64,000 nt of DNA from Arsukibacterium sp. (GCF_018402695.1 NZ_JAGYIM010000016.1:434001-498000), one strand, 5' to 3'. Shown: positions 1-8,859, counted from the first letter of the stretch. Numbers and translations: made by a program. Notes: a model not told the origin generated them from the letters alone.

Positions 1-2
1 TT

Positions 3-818
3 AAGCAGTTGGTAAAACAGGCTGAAAGCGGCGCTTCTTCAGGCAGTGGCTCAGGCTCAGGTAATAGCATGGGCTTTGATTTAATTGCCTGGCCTAAGGT
101 CGACTTTGCCAAATTTGGTGAGGTAGAAAGCAAGCCGTTATCGCGTATTCAAAAGCTGTCGGGCAATAACCTGCACCGCAACTGGGTGCGCATTCCGCAC
201 GTGACCCAGTTTGACGAAGCCGACATTACCGGCCTCGAGGACTTCCGCAAAGAGCAGAATGCGTTAGCCGAGAAGAAGAAAATGGGCGTTAAATACACCC
301 CGCTGGTGTTTATTATGAAAGCGGTGGCCAAGGCACTGGAAGAGTTCCCCACCTTCTGCAGCTCGCTATCGGAAGATGGCCAGAGCCTGATTATGAAAAA
401 GTACATTCACCTGGGTATCGCAGTGGATACGCCAAATGGTTTAGTGGTGCCGGTAGTTAAGGATGTTAACAAGAAAGGCATTATTGAACTGTCACGTGAA
501 CTGATGGAAATATCCTCCAAGGCGCGGGAAGGCAAACTCAGTTCTGCTGATATGCAGGGCGGCTGCTTTACCATCTCCAGTTTAGGTGGCATTGGCGGCA
601 CGGCCTTTACGCCGATAGTTAATGCACCGGAAGTGGCCATTCTGGGGGTGTCTAAATCGGAAATTAAACCGAAATGGAACGGTAAAGAGTTCGAGCCTAA
701 GTTAATGGTGCCGTTATCGGTATCGTACGACCATAGGGTAATTGACGGTGCTTTAGCGGCACGCTTTACTGCCACTTTAGCCAGCTATCTGGCCGATATC
801 CGGCAAATTATTATGTAA
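3..818 (+). CDS. aceF: Pyruvate dehydrogenase E2, dihydrolipoamide acetyltransferase, 3' part
   Basis: C-terminal part of the E2 acetyltransferase that moves the acetyl group from lipoamide to CoA in the cytoplasmic pyruvate dehydrogenase complex. The frame is open to the window edge, so the lipoyl domains and the true start lie outside; the TTG near base 9 is not a start. A Ser/Gly-rich linker precedes the catalytic domain, which begins at [14 protein letters not shown] and ends with [10 protein letters not shown], the active-site His/Asp motif of the CAT-like fold. A terminator hairpin follows, and then lpd, the E3 subunit of the same complex. An odhB-type E2 is possible, but the aceF-lpd order and the sequence favour aceF. 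Confidence 0.93.
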   Translation, partial: KQLVKQAESGASSGSGSGSGNSMGFDLIAWPKVDFAKFGEVESKPLSRIQKLSGNNLHRNWVRIPHVTQFDEADITGLEDFRKEQNALAEKKKMGVKYTPLVFIMKAVAKALEEFPTFCSSLSEDGQSLIMKKYIHLGIAVDTPNGLVVPVVKDVNKKGIIELSRELMEISSKAREGKLSSADMQGGCFTISSLGGIGGTAFTPIVNAPEVAILGVSKSEIKPKWNGKEFEPKLMVPLSVSYDHRVIDGALAARFTATLASYLADIRQIIM

Positions 819-825
819 AACCGGC

Positions 826-853
826 TTACGCCAGCAAAAACTGGCGTAATTTT
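826..853 (+). terminator. Terminator after aceF
   Basis: A 9-bp perfect stem (TTACGCCAG / CTGGCGTAA) with a 6-nt loop is followed by TTTT. It lies between aceF and lpd and suggests that lpd can be transcribed separately. Confidence 0.75.
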
Positions 854-984
854 ACATTGATAGCACGATCTATGGTTACAGAGCGGCGGCTCTGATGTTA
901 AAATTCCGCCACTTTTTTTCGCCTGATAGCCGTACCCTACAAAGTAAAGCTGTCAGAAAACCGGACAAATATGAAGGTAATACG

Positions 985-2397
985 ATGAGCAACGATATTA
1001 AAACTCAGTTAGTAGTCGTGGGCGCAGGCCCTGGCGGTTATTCTGCAGCGTTTCGTGCAGCAGATTTAGGTTTAGAGGTTACCCTGGTTGAAGCGCGTAG
1101 CACCTTAGGTGGCGTCTGCTTAAACGTTGGATGTATTCCGTCTAAAGCCTTATTACACGTTGCCAAAGTGATTGACGATGCCCGCGATATGGCCTCGCAT
1201 GGCGTGTCTTTCGGTGAGCCAAAAATTGATTTAGACAAAATCCGCAGCTGGAAAGACAAAGTTGTCGGCCAGTTAACCAATGGCCTGGGCGGTATGGCAA
1301 AAATGCGTAAAGTGAAGGTAGTTAATGGTTTCGGTAAATTTACCGGCGCGAACACTTTACAGGTTGGCGATACCAAAATTACTTTTGAACACGCTATTAT
1401 CGCTGCCGGTTCAGAGCCGGTAGCGCTGCCGTTTATTCCAAAAGATGACGACCGGGTTATTGATTCTACCGGTGCACTGGAATTAAAAGATATTCCGGGC
1501 GAAATGCTGGTTTTAGGTGGCGGTATTATCGGCCTGGAAATGGGCACGGTATACCGGGCGCTGGGCTCTAAAGTATCGGTAGTAGAATTTGCCGACCAGT
1601 TGGTCCCTGCTGCCGATGCCGATCTGGTTAAAGCCTACACCAAGTACAACAGCAAAAACTTCAACATTATGCTGTCGACCAAGGTTACCGCGGTTGAAGC
1701 GAAGAAAGACGGTTTATACGTTACCTTTGAAGGCAAAAATGCACCGGAAAAAGCAGTACGTTATGACAAAATTCTGGTCGCAGTTGGCCGTAAGCCAAAC
1801 GGCAACCTGTTAGACGCCACTAAAGCCGGTGTTAATGTAGACGAGCGCGGCTTTATTAATGTTGATAAGCAACTGCGTACCAACGTGAAACACATTCACG
1901 CTATTGGCGATGTTATCGGCCAGCCGATGTTAGCGCACAAAGCCGTACACGAAGGCCACGTAGCAGCTGAAGTGATCTCTGGCATGAAGCACTACTTCGA
2001 CCCACGCTGCATTCCATCGGTCGCCTACACCGACCCGGAAATGGCCTGGACCGGCATTACTGAGAAAGAAGCGAAAGAGCAGGGCTTAAAAGTCGAAACC
2101 GCTACCTTCCCATGGGCAGCCTCAGGCCGTGCTATCGCCTCTGCCCGTACTGAAGGTTTCACCAAGCTGATATTTGACAAAGAAACTCACCGCATTTTAG
2201 GTGGCGCTATTGTTGGTATTAACGCCGGTGAAATGCTGGGCGAAATCTGCTTAGCAGTAGAAATGGGTGCCGACGCCGAAGATATCGCGTTAACCATCCA
2301 CGCTCACCCAACCCTGAACGAGTCTATCGGCTTGGCCGCCGAAATGTACGAAGGCTCAATCACCGACCTGCCAAACCCGAAAGCCAAGAAAAAGTAA
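985..2397 (+). CDS. lpd: Dihydrolipoamide dehydrogenase (E3)
   Basis: FAD-dependent E3 that re-oxidises dihydrolipoamide with NAD+ for the pyruvate and 2-oxoglutarate dehydrogenase complexes. The ATG at 985 is chosen because AAGG lies just upstream and it gives 470 residues, close to the 474 of E. coli Lpd; the frame is open back to 895, but that extension does not look like protein. Visible features are the FAD dinucleotide fold GAGPGGYSAAFRAA, the redox disulfide GGVCLNVGCIPSK (Cys about 45 and 50), the NAD-binding GGGIIGLEMG, and the C-terminal HAHPTLNES with the catalytic His-Glu pair. It lies directly after aceF. Confidence 0.97.
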   Translation: MSNDIKTQLVVVGAGPGGYSAAFRAADLGLEVTLVEARSTLGGVCLNVGCIPSKALLHVAKVIDDARDMASHGVSFGEPKIDLDKIRSWKDKVVGQLTNGLGGMAKMRKVKVVNGFGKFTGANTLQVGDTKITFEHAIIAAGSEPVALPFIPKDDDRVIDSTGALELKDIPGEMLVLGGGIIGLEMGTVYRALGSKVSVVEFADQLVPAADADLVKAYTKYNSKNFNIMLSTKVTAVEAKKDGLYVTFEGKNAPEKAVRYDKILVAVGRKPNGNLLDATKAGVNVDERGFINVDKQLRTNVKHIHAIGDVIGQPMLAHKAVHEGHVAAEVISGMKHYFDPRCIPSVAYTDPEMAWTGITEKEAKEQGLKVETATFPWAASGRAIASARTEGFTKLIFDKETHRILGGAIVGINAGEMLGEICLAVEMGADAEDIALTIHAHPTLNESIGLAAEMYEGSITDLPNPKAKKK

Positions 2398-2420
2398 TTT
2401 TTCTGAGCAAGTAGAATGAA

Positions 2421-2450
2421 CAAAGGCCGCAATTGCGGCCTTTGTTGTTT
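2421..2450 (+). terminator. Terminator after lpd
   Basis: A 10-bp perfect stem CAAAGGCCGC / GCGGCCTTTG with loop AATT is followed by TTGTTTTA. Rho-independent terminator closing lpd. Confidence 0.85.
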
Positions 2451-2504
2451 TATCTGTAACCACAGATTTTTTGTGGTTACAGTGAGCACGAGCTTCAGCC
2501 ACAA

Positions 2505-3320
2505 CTAGCTAGACGGTTTGTTATAGCTCGTTTCTTTCAGCAGGCGATGCTCTCCTTTTATATCTTTCCACGAGAGTGTAAGGGATTTCTCACAGTTTTC
2601 TTCTGTTTCCATAACTGCTTCAATATTGCCCAGATCAACACCATTAACTTGCCACTTTAGCTGAGTGCCAGCGCTAACAGGTGAACCTATAATGGCGTAC
2701 AAGTTGTCCCGTCGGTAATTAAATTTTTTAAATTCATTGAACAATGTTGAAACCGATTCTGGTAATACCCCTATATATCTGGCGTCCCCACTATATTTAC
2801 CGTTGTTAAAATAGCTAAATTGCTGCCCGGTACGTTCAGAATACTTACAGCTATTTTCTGGTTGATTTTTTGAAGCCGTTCCTGAGGAAGGGAGGTGGTT
2901 ACTTTGGGTCAGTGAAGTGACCACTTTATCTTGGAGATACAGGTCGATATGGGATATACAACCCTCGTACTTATTAATATTGTATAAAGCGTCTTTACTG
3001 CTTAATTTAAAAGACTTTATACCAAAAGTGTCGCTAACTTCAGGTCGCGATGGAAATACTGACTTAATCTGTGCATCAGTAGCATTTATCGGAAGCTTTC
3101 TGGCTTGCTCAAAGAAAGTTCTGAATTTTTGAGGTAAATGTGACGGTATTTCCTTGATGTTCGCTTTGTTGCCCATTTCTCGTCCCTCACTGTACCGAAA
3201 ATGGTTTACTATATAAGCATTTGAATTGCAGTTCGCCTCACCTTCAGAGTGGTCTTCTTTAGAATTAAACCAAGCAAACAGTAACGCAGCAAAAAAAAGA
3301 ACTACAACAAAACTCTTCAT
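2505..3320 (-). CDS. Hypothetical membrane-anchored protein
   Basis: I do not recognise a family. From the ATG at 3320 (MKSFVVVLFFAALLFAWF) the protein is about 271 residues and starts with a single hydrophobic segment that could be a signal anchor; the rest is polar and probably periplasmic. In-frame starts at 3332 (ATG) and 3344 (TTG) would add a short polar leader, and none has a strong ribosome binding site. Two stretches look alike in composition (FRYSEGREMG and CKYSERTGQQ). Base composition is more AT-rich than lpd, which fits an accessory gene. It is followed on the minus strand by the lpd terminator region. Confidence 0.6.
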   Translation of the reverse strand: MKSFVVVLFFAALLFAWFNSKEDHSEGEANCNSNAYIVNHFRYSEGREMGNKANIKEIPSHLPQKFRTFFEQARKLPINATDAQIKSVFPSRPEVSDTFGIKSFKLSSKDALYNINKYEGCISHIDLYLQDKVVTSLTQSNHLPSSGTASKNQPENSCKYSERTGQQFSYFNNGKYSGDARYIGVLPESVSTLFNEFKKFNYRRDNLYAIIGSPVSAGTQLKWQVNGVDLGNIEAVMETEENCEKSLTLSWKDIKGEHRLLKETSYNKPSS

Positions 3321-3577
3321 TAACAACCCCATTCCTTTGGACAATTTAGTTATCTTAACTTTTTTACGGTGGCGACCAAGTTTGTAGCTACAGGCCTTTC
3401 AGACGGTCGACAAAATAACTGAAAAGCAGAATTTAATGAAGTTAATCGTTTAAAATAATTCAGTAAATTAAGTGAGAGGACCTAATTGTAACCTGAAGGT
3501 CAGAACCAACTGTAACAAAGGTAAAATGAACGCTCAGGGTCAGGCCTTGAAAGTTGAAATTAATTTCAGGGGTAGAT

Positions 3578-3608
3578 CAAAATACCGCCCAGAAAAGTCA
3601 GAGCGGTA
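3578..3608 (-). terminator. Possible terminator of the 3619-3912 gene
   Basis: Read on the minus strand, TACCGC pairs with GCGGTA across a 14-nt loop and is followed by TTTT. It lies just after the minus-strand stop at 3619. The stem is short, so this is a moderate call. Confidence 0.45.
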
Positions 3609-3618
3609 AAAGCTAATT

Positions 3619-3912
3619 TCACTTGGAATCAACAGACTTAAGGTGTTTACGCCGTTCTTGCTTTTGCGCTTGATCCATAGCTTCTTCTTCCTCGGCCAGC
3701 TCTTCATCTGACATGAGTAAACGATCATAGCCACCGGCTAACAAGCCGCGTTCATCATCACCCAAATCGTACTCATCTGTTAAATACTTCTCAGCGCGCT
3801 CTTTGGCCCGTTTAAGTAGCCAGGCATCAAATTCCGGCGTGCCCGGCTGAGGACGAGCTTCAACGTCTTTACTATGTACCAGTTTTGGTTTGTCTGCTTT
3901 TTTGTTACTCAT
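3619..3912 (-). CDS. Small charged hypothetical protein
   Basis: About 97 residues from the ATG at 3912 (MSNKKADKPK); in-frame starts at 3918 (ATG) and 3924 (GTG) are alternatives. It has no membrane segment. The protein is highly charged, with a Lys-rich start, PGTPEFDAWLLKRAKERAEKYL in the middle and an acidic helix-prone tail (DEELAEEEEAMDQAQKQERRKH). It lies 50 nt downstream of the fic pseudogene on the same strand and may share its transcript. I do not recognise the family, and a role in the Fic module is only a contextual guess. Confidence 0.55.
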   Translation of the reverse strand: MSNKKADKPKLVHSKDVEARPQPGTPEFDAWLLKRAKERAEKYLTDEYDLGDDERGLLAGGYDRLLMSDEELAEEEEAMDQAQKQERRKHLKSVDSK

Positions 3913-3964
3913 AACCATTTCCACAGATGTTAAGGGTTGCTGCCTTTGTTTTAGTACGTTGCAG

Positions 3965-4554
3965 CTAACTCACTAAAGCTTTGCGGAAGATGTGCGTTAG
4001 CGGCCCAAGGTTAAGGTTTACACCGGCGATATTGGCATCGACCCATTCTTGTTCTGATATGGGCGGCCATATAATTTCGTAACCCAGCAGAAATGCCATT
4101 TCCTCGAAAAAGAAGCGTTGCGCCCGGCCGTTGCCGTCACGAAATGGGTGTAGCATGTTCAGTTCGCAATATAAATCCGCCATCGCGTCAGCCATAGCAT
4201 CTTTGTTGTCAATCTGCTCAAGTGCTGGAATGAATGACATGAGTTTACCGGCTTCCGGCTTAATACGCTGGCAATTGCAAAAGCGTGTGGCGCCCTTACT
4301 TATATCAACGGTGCGCAGCTGTCCTCCCCATAATAGACATCTTGAAATAAGTAGTGATGTAATTGTTGTAGGTGGGCCAGCGTAAGCTGATCCAATGAAG
4401 TAACTGTTGATTGATAGTTTCGGTAACGCGCTGCGCTAAAAGCGGCCTCAGCTTCAGCAAGCTGATCTGCATCTTTGATATTTAATAGGTTTATTAATAC
4501 GTCACTATCGGGGTAACAATATACATCATGCAGTACGCCGTATTTATCGCGCAT
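3965..4554 (-). pseudogene. fic: Fic family protein (AMPylator toxin), frameshifted
   Basis: Fic proteins transfer AMP or related groups from nucleotides to target proteins. The N-terminal part (MRDKYGVLHDVYCYPDSD) matches the start of E. coli Fic, and the C-terminal part has an intact core motif HPFRDGNGRAQR with the catalytic His. The two parts are in different frames. Restoring one T before the GGGG run near 4326-4334 gives the continuous reading VYYWGGQLRTVDISKGATRF and a product of about 196 residues, close to the 200 of E. coli Fic. The ATG at 4554 overlaps the end of the upstream antitoxin gene. The break is one base next to a G run, so it may be a sequence error rather than true decay. 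Confidence 0.85.
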
Positions 4555-4702
4555 ACTTTTTATGGAGTTGCTCAATAGTCTTATTAGCGTCTTCTTTTTT
4601 CAGTGCCATGCCTTCGTACTGCAGACTGGTTTCATAGTTTTGCTTTTGCGGCATAAACTTCACCGGTTTTTCTTTAACGCTGTTGGAATAAGGCTGGGTC
4701 AT
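4544..4702 (-). CDS. Small Fic antitoxin (VbhA/YhfG-like)
   Basis: A 52-residue ORF starting at ATG 4702 with GAGGAAAT just upstream. It contains TSLQYEGMALKKED, which carries the (S/T)xxxE(G/N) inhibitory motif as S-L-Q-Y-E-G. In class I Fic systems the Glu of this helix blocks the ATP site of the partner Fic protein, and E. coli YhfG has a similar S-x-x-L-E-G stretch. Its stop codon overlaps the fic start (ATGCGCGATAA), so the two are translationally coupled in the usual antitoxin-first order. The antitoxin is intact although fic is frameshifted. Family assignment is from motif and context. Confidence 0.8.
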   Translation of the reverse strand: MTQPYSNSVKEKPVKFMPQKQNYETSLQYEGMALKKEDANKTIEQLHKKYAR

Positions 4703-4745
4703 ATTTCCTCCACACTGTGGCTAAAGTTTACTCCGATAGCGCTAT

Positions 4746-4805
4746 AACTGCCAGTTTTGCCGCGCGTACGCAGCAAATCTGTAGCTGGGCTAAAAACCAC
4801 CGAAG
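4746..4805. repeat. 3' flank of cassette A, homologous to 12775-12829
   Basis: The stretch from TGCCAGTTTTGC through GGGCTAAAAACC up to the stop of the secreted-protein gene is nearly repeated at 12775-12829. It includes a hairpin formed by CAGTTTTGC and GCAAATCTG. The duplication of the two cassettes therefore extends beyond the coding sequence. Confidence 0.65.
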
Positions 4806-5237
4806 TTACTCATATTGCCAGCATTCAAACACTAGTTGGCCCGACGGATAGGGCTCAGCTTTATCGCCATAATGCAGCAGCTCCAACCTGGCGTGGTGTT
4901 TGCCTGTTCCGGGGCTGAAATAAGACGCGCTATACGCCCTGGCTGGTTCTGACGGGGTGGGCGGCTGTATTTCCAGATAAAAATCTAAAATATACGGTAC
5001 ATCAGTAATATCAGTGCGGCTAACGCCAACGATAAAAGTATGGTCATTTGCATTAAATAATGGCTTGGCGGTAGCATCGGCAGCAGTTAACGAAATGGCC
5101 TTGTCCTGAATGTCATTCAGGCTAAAACCGGGATAATCCAGCGGGATCAGGTGACAACTGAGGTTCAGCTTAGTCTGGCTGGCATTTGCGGTGGTTACCA
5201 ATAATGCAAAAAGTATAGCGATTATGATTTTGGACAT
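4806..5237 (-). CDS. Secreted hypothetical protein, cassette A
   Basis: A 143-residue protein with a clear signal peptide (MSKIIIAILFALLVTTANAS, cleavage likely after ANA). The mature part has three Cys-containing or aromatic landmarks, LNLSCHLIPLDYPGF, RLELLHYGDKAEPYPSGQ and the terminal VFECWQYE, so a disulfide between the first and last Cys is plausible. It is predicted periplasmic. Its start overlaps the end of the upstream membrane-protein gene by 16 nt, so the two belong to one operon with the pore-former-like gene at 5648. A deleted relative lies at 12814-13056. No family recognised; a role in immunity or resistance is an inference from context. Confidence 0.65.
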   Translation of the reverse strand: MSKIIIAILFALLVTTANASQTKLNLSCHLIPLDYPGFSLNDIQDKAISLTAADATAKPLFNANDHTFIVGVSRTDITDVPYILDFYLEIQPPTPSEPARAYSASYFSPGTGKHHARLELLHYGDKAEPYPSGQLVFECWQYE

Positions 5238-5644
5238 AAAGCGGTGTCCTTACTGTAGGTTGTAAAGCTAGAGCGAGTTTGATGTGTCACCAAACTGCAA
5301 GCATGATACCCCTGCTGCTTTAACTGCGATATTACCATCTGGTTTATGCCGAAACCTATCGTGGGCAGCATTAATACAAAAAAGATAAAAAGCCTGCTTT
5401 GCATTTTGCGGAACTTAGCTAGTTTGTGGCCAGCTACAAGGTGTTTCTCAGCAATACTCATCAGATGCAATATTGGCAAGATCAGGGGCAGTAACAAAAA
5501 TGCCGTACCGCTTTGGATTTCAACTAATCCGGACTGTGCTATCGCTTGATATTGTTGGTGAACTCCCCAGAAAAAGAACAAGGCAAAGGCTACGGCCAAT
5601 GCCTCGAACAGGATAACTAAGGTGACTTTTAATCCTGGACGCAT
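5222..5644 (-). CDS. Small membrane protein, putative immunity protein A
   Basis: A 140-residue protein with about three membrane segments (roughly residues 7-28, 45-65 and 84-103) and a short C-terminal tail containing QGYHACSLV and a second Cys (TALC). The same pattern, QGY-x2-C followed some 20-25 residues later by another Cys, occurs in the membrane proteins encoded at 13053-13616 and 13641-14171. It starts 3 nt after the stop of the pore-former-like gene at 5648, so they are co-transcribed. A hydrophobic protein next to a candidate pore former fits an immunity protein of the colicin type, but this is inferred. Confidence 0.65.
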   Translation of the reverse strand: MRPGLKVTLVILFEALAVAFALFFFWGVHQQYQAIAQSGLVEIQSGTAFLLLPLILPILHLMSIAEKHLVAGHKLAKFRKMQSRLFIFFVLMLPTIGFGINQMVISQLKQQGYHACSLVTHQTRSSFTTYSKDTALCPKS

Positions 5645-5647
5645 AAG

Positions 5648-6400
5648 TTATCTAAATTGCATGCGGCGGACGGCGTCGTTAATTAAATTACGCTCGAACC
5701 TTACTATCCGCCTTGCAAGCTCGCCGAAAGTACGTTCCTTAGCGCTTTCTAGTGCATTAACCAGGGCATTAGTTACCCCAAAAGTGCGGTCCAAATATTC
5801 GAGTGTAAGAGCCGTTGCAATGCCAAACGCGATGGCAGCAACGATAGGCCCAGCTGCAACTGTAGTAAGGGTGCCTGCAACCATACCTGCGGCCGAAGCA
5901 ACTACTGCGCTCAGGCTGATTTTGACCAGATCTGATGCCATTGTTCCGACCAGTCTAAGCAATGTGCTTTGTTCATCGATAAGAAATTGCAACACTGTCA
6001 TAGGAACAGAGATAAATATGCTTAGCCGTGCGCCCGTTACCATTGCTGAGGTGACTCTTTTTTGTCCGATAGCTAAGTCGATGACTTTAGGGTTACTAGC
6101 GAGATAGCGGGTGCCTGTAAGCTTCTCTCTCAGGCCAGGATGACCTTTTAATATGACATAACTTTGGCCATGCACCTCTTTAATAACCGCTTTTCCTGTA
6201 AGGCCTAGTTCTCTGATAAGCTGATTTGCAAAACGGAGATCCGTAAGCTGCGTACCGATACCCGTAACCAGCTTGGCGTTATCCATATTGGTGTGATTAC
6301 TAAGCGTTGTCCCAATCACAGAGAATTGCTCTAAAGACAGGATGTGCAACTCTTGGCGTTCGTTGTTCATTCTCGTCAAATCAATATTTGTATCAGCCAT
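5648..6400 (-). CDS. Pore-former-like hydrophobic effector candidate A
   Basis: A 250-residue protein with an excellent Shine-Dalgarno (AAGGAGATT) before ATG 6400. It has no signal peptide. The N-terminal 90 residues are soluble; then comes GQSYVILKGHPGLREKLTGT, followed by a long Ala/Gly/Val-rich hydrophobic region (about residues 150-215) that could form helical hairpins, and a basic amphipathic tail. The gene at 14171 encodes a paralogue with the same GxSYxILKGHxGLRxxLTGTRYLA block, hydrophobic core and LDxRFG motif. The core recalls YafU-like and colicin-type channel domains (from memory). The adjacent small membrane proteins suggest toxin and immunity. No secretion domain (Rhs, PAAR, LXG) is present. 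Confidence 0.6.
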   Translation of the reverse strand: MADTNIDLTRMNNERQELHILSLEQFSVIGTTLSNHTNMDNAKLVTGIGTQLTDLRFANQLIRELGLTGKAVIKEVHGQSYVILKGHPGLREKLTGTRYLASNPKVIDLAIGQKRVTSAMVTGARLSIFISVPMTVLQFLIDEQSTLLRLVGTMASDLVKISLSAVVASAAGMVAGTLTTVAAGPIVAAIAFGIATALTLEYLDRTFGVTNALVNALESAKERTFGELARRIVRFERNLINDAVRRMQFR

Positions 6401-6732
6401 GGTAATCTCCTTTTACGAAAAAAATATAAGTTACCACATAATTAATGCATGGTTAAACATTTGTATGTTTAAACGGCTGGGTTTGGCTACTAATTGAGGT
6501 ACTTTGATGATTAACAATAAGGGCCGCATGCGGCCCTTAACCATAGAAGAGCGCGCGGCGTTAATTCAGGATTTCCGGCTGCATAAACCCAGCATGCTGC
6601 CAGCGCTAATATCATAGAATTTGAGTAATTCTAAGCTAACAGACGAAGGTATTGACGTCATATTTGACTTGCTCTCAATTTACCAGTGGTTAATATTCAA
6701 CACGACTCAAACACGTTGGAAATAATCGCTCT
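6401..6732. other. Intergenic region upstream of cassette A and the TPR-sulfotransferase
   Basis: AT-rich divergent gap of 332 nt. It contains the cassette A leader, the perfect palindrome TAAGGGCCGCATGCGGCCCTTA near 6518-6539 without a T run, and the short ORF at 6507-6617. No clear promoter pair could be assigned. Confidence 0.4.
6507..6617 (+). CDS. Possible 36-residue small ORF
   Basis: ATG at 6507 follows TGAGG at a reasonable spacing and opens a 36-codon frame ending in TAG. The product is basic and helix-prone (LTIEERAALIQDFRLHKPS in the middle). It includes the 22-nt palindrome. It may be a real small protein or the remnant of a longer gene; nothing else supports it. Confidence 0.25.
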   Translation: MINNKGRMRPLTIEERAALIQDFRLHKPSMLPALIS

Positions 6733-8526
6733 ATGCATGAACAAGCAACACTAAGTGAATCAATAAAGCTGATAGAAGCAGAAAACTTCAATAATGCCAT
6801 AGTCACGCTCAGAGCTTTGATAAGCGAACAACCTGATTCATATCAAGCCTGGTTACTGCTGAGTAGATGTTTGTTTGAAGTTGGCGATTTGAAACAAGCC
6901 GTGCAAGCCAGTGTTCATGCTCAGAGTATCGATCCGCTAATACAAAGCTTTCAACAAATTCAAAATTTGCTACAGCAGCTAGCCTTCAGTGAGGCAACGC
7001 AAATTGCCAATACGATGCTAGCCAAGTATCCTGCGCACCCCAGAGCGATTTGCACACTGGCGCACATTGCGACTAAACAACATGACCCCGAACGCAGTGT
7101 TTCTTTGCTGGAAAGTGCGATCAGTTTTAATCCTGCAGATCTAACCTTGCAAAATATGCTAACCAATAGCTATGCGTCGGCCGGATACTTTAGTAAAGCA
7201 ATACAAGCGGCAAACATGCTAGTTGTCTTAGATGAAACGTTTGAATCACTGTGGACTTTAATTGGACTCTTACTTAAATACGGTCAGTATGACAACTTGC
7301 TCGATGCGTGCGAACGCGCTCGCCGCTATGTTGGCCAAAGCGCGCAACGCGCAAGTCAAATTGATCTCATCAAAGGCCAGGCTCTGCGTATCATCGGCAA
7401 CAAAACTGAATCGATCGCGGCGTTGAAAGCCAGTCTTGTCGCCGACCCATTCAATGCCGATGCATGGTGGGCTTTGGCTGATATGAAAGACTATGCGTTT
7501 TCCGATATAGAGCGCGCAGACATTAACAAAATAGTCGCCGCAACGCATCTCGACAAACGAAAGCGTTGCATCGCAGCCTTCGCATTAGCGAAAGCAAGTG
7601 AAGGCCAGTCGAGTCCAACACAAATGATGTCGTATTACCATCAAGCCAATGCTTTGGGCGTGTCTGAATACTATGAACCAAGCCTGTTAGAAAACGAATT
7701 TAATGCGCGCACCAATACCTACACAACAAAGAATTTGTGTGTACAAGCAAATAGCGTAACAAAGCGCATTACGCCTATCTTTATTGTTGGCTTGCCGCGC
7801 TCAGGCTCTACATTGGTGGAACAAATTCTGGCTAGTCATAGTGCTATCGAAGCAACATTAGAGCAACCGACCTTGCCGATTATAGAGAGCCGAGCGCAAA
7901 CCCTGTGTATGCAGCGCTATGGCGTACCTTTACCCCAAGCATTGGACGAACTGAGTCCCGAAGAACTGTCCCAATTAGGTAACGCTTACTTAGAGGACAG
8001 TGCACTTTTCCGAACTGGCAGCGCTTCGTTTTTCATTGATAAGCAACCCTTTAACTTTCGATTAGTCGGCTTTATTCACAAGATTTTGCCCCATGCCATG
8101 GTGATTGACGTTCGACGTAATCCATTGGATTGTGGTTTTAGTCTTTACAAGCAGTACTTTCATTCTGGCGTAGATTTTAGTTATAACCTCAGCCACATTG
8201 CTGCAGCCTACAATGCCTACGTTAAGCTCATGGATCATTGGGACAATGCAATACCGTCAAAGGTTTACAAGCTCGAATATGAATCCCTGGTAAATGATCC
8301 CGAGGCCGAAGTACGTAAATTGTTAGCCAAACTTGGTGTGCCGTTTGAGCGAAAATGCTTATCTTTTCACAAAATAAAAAGAAATATTCATACAGCAAGT
8401 AGCGAACAAGTGCGTAAGCCGTTAAACCGCCAGGGCATTGGAGCGTGGCGAAAAGTGGAAGATCAACTAGCTGATTTAATTGATATATTCAACAAAAATG
8501 GCACAGACGCGGACAACAAGCATTAA
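6733..8526 (+). CDS. TPR-repeat sulfotransferase family protein
   Basis: A 597-residue protein. Residues 1 to about 300 are helical tetratricopeptide-like repeats. A sulfotransferase domain follows, with the PAPS 5'-phosphosulfate loop PIFIVGLPRSGSTLVEQI near residue 347 and the 3'-phosphate motif VIDVRRNPLDCGFSLYKQYF near 456. It has no signal peptide, so it probably acts in the cytoplasm, sulfating an unknown acceptor. TPR-sulfotransferases next to TonB receptor genes are a recurring proteobacterial pairing, and here a receptor gene follows on the same strand after 333 nt. Base composition is more AT-rich than the flanking core genes, which fits acquisition between cassettes A and B. Confidence 0.85.
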   Translation: MHEQATLSESIKLIEAENFNNAIVTLRALISEQPDSYQAWLLLSRCLFEVGDLKQAVQASVHAQSIDPLIQSFQQIQNLLQQLAFSEATQIANTMLAKYPAHPRAICTLAHIATKQHDPERSVSLLESAISFNPADLTLQNMLTNSYASAGYFSKAIQAANMLVVLDETFESLWTLIGLLLKYGQYDNLLDACERARRYVGQSAQRASQIDLIKGQALRIIGNKTESIAALKASLVADPFNADAWWALADMKDYAFSDIERADINKIVAATHLDKRKRCIAAFALAKASEGQSSPTQMMSYYHQANALGVSEYYEPSLLENEFNARTNTYTTKNLCVQANSVTKRITPIFIVGLPRSGSTLVEQILASHSAIEATLEQPTLPIIESRAQTLCMQRYGVPLPQALDELSPEELSQLGNAYLEDSALFRTGSASFFIDKQPFNFRLVGFIHKILPHAMVIDVRRNPLDCGFSLYKQYFHSGVDFSYNLSHIAAAYNAYVKLMDHWDNAIPSKVYKLEYESLVNDPEAEVRKLLAKLGVPFERKCLSFHKIKRNIHTASSEQVRKPLNRQGIGAWRKVEDQLADLIDIFNKNGTDADNKH

Positions 8527-8859
8527 TTACCCCTTCCCCTGTAATACTCAGCGGCATTGCATCAAATCAAATATTTACGACTCAATATTAAATTAACTAA
8601 GCTACTCGCCTTGGTGAAAGACTTTTTGCACTATTTTTGAGCGTCTAATTGCACTGATATGGTGATGGTCTTTGTTATTGAACCGATGATTTGTGGCTTT
8701 AATCTGCTCTGCACTGCGATTGGCACTGGTGGCATAGAACATGCTTACATGGTTTGTAACATTGAGCATTTTAATAATCGTTTAAACAAAACATAAACAA
8801 AAATAAAAAAGATTAAGAATAAGAAGAAAACTTATTACAGCGGAATTCAGGAGCAGCAC
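8527..8859 (+). other. AT-rich leader of the TonB receptor gene
   Basis: A 333-nt gap with no ORF worth calling and no strong hairpin. The last 100 nt are very A-rich (repeated AAACAAAA-like runs) and end in CAGGAG before the receptor ATG, so this is probably its promoter and leader region. Confidence 0.4.
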
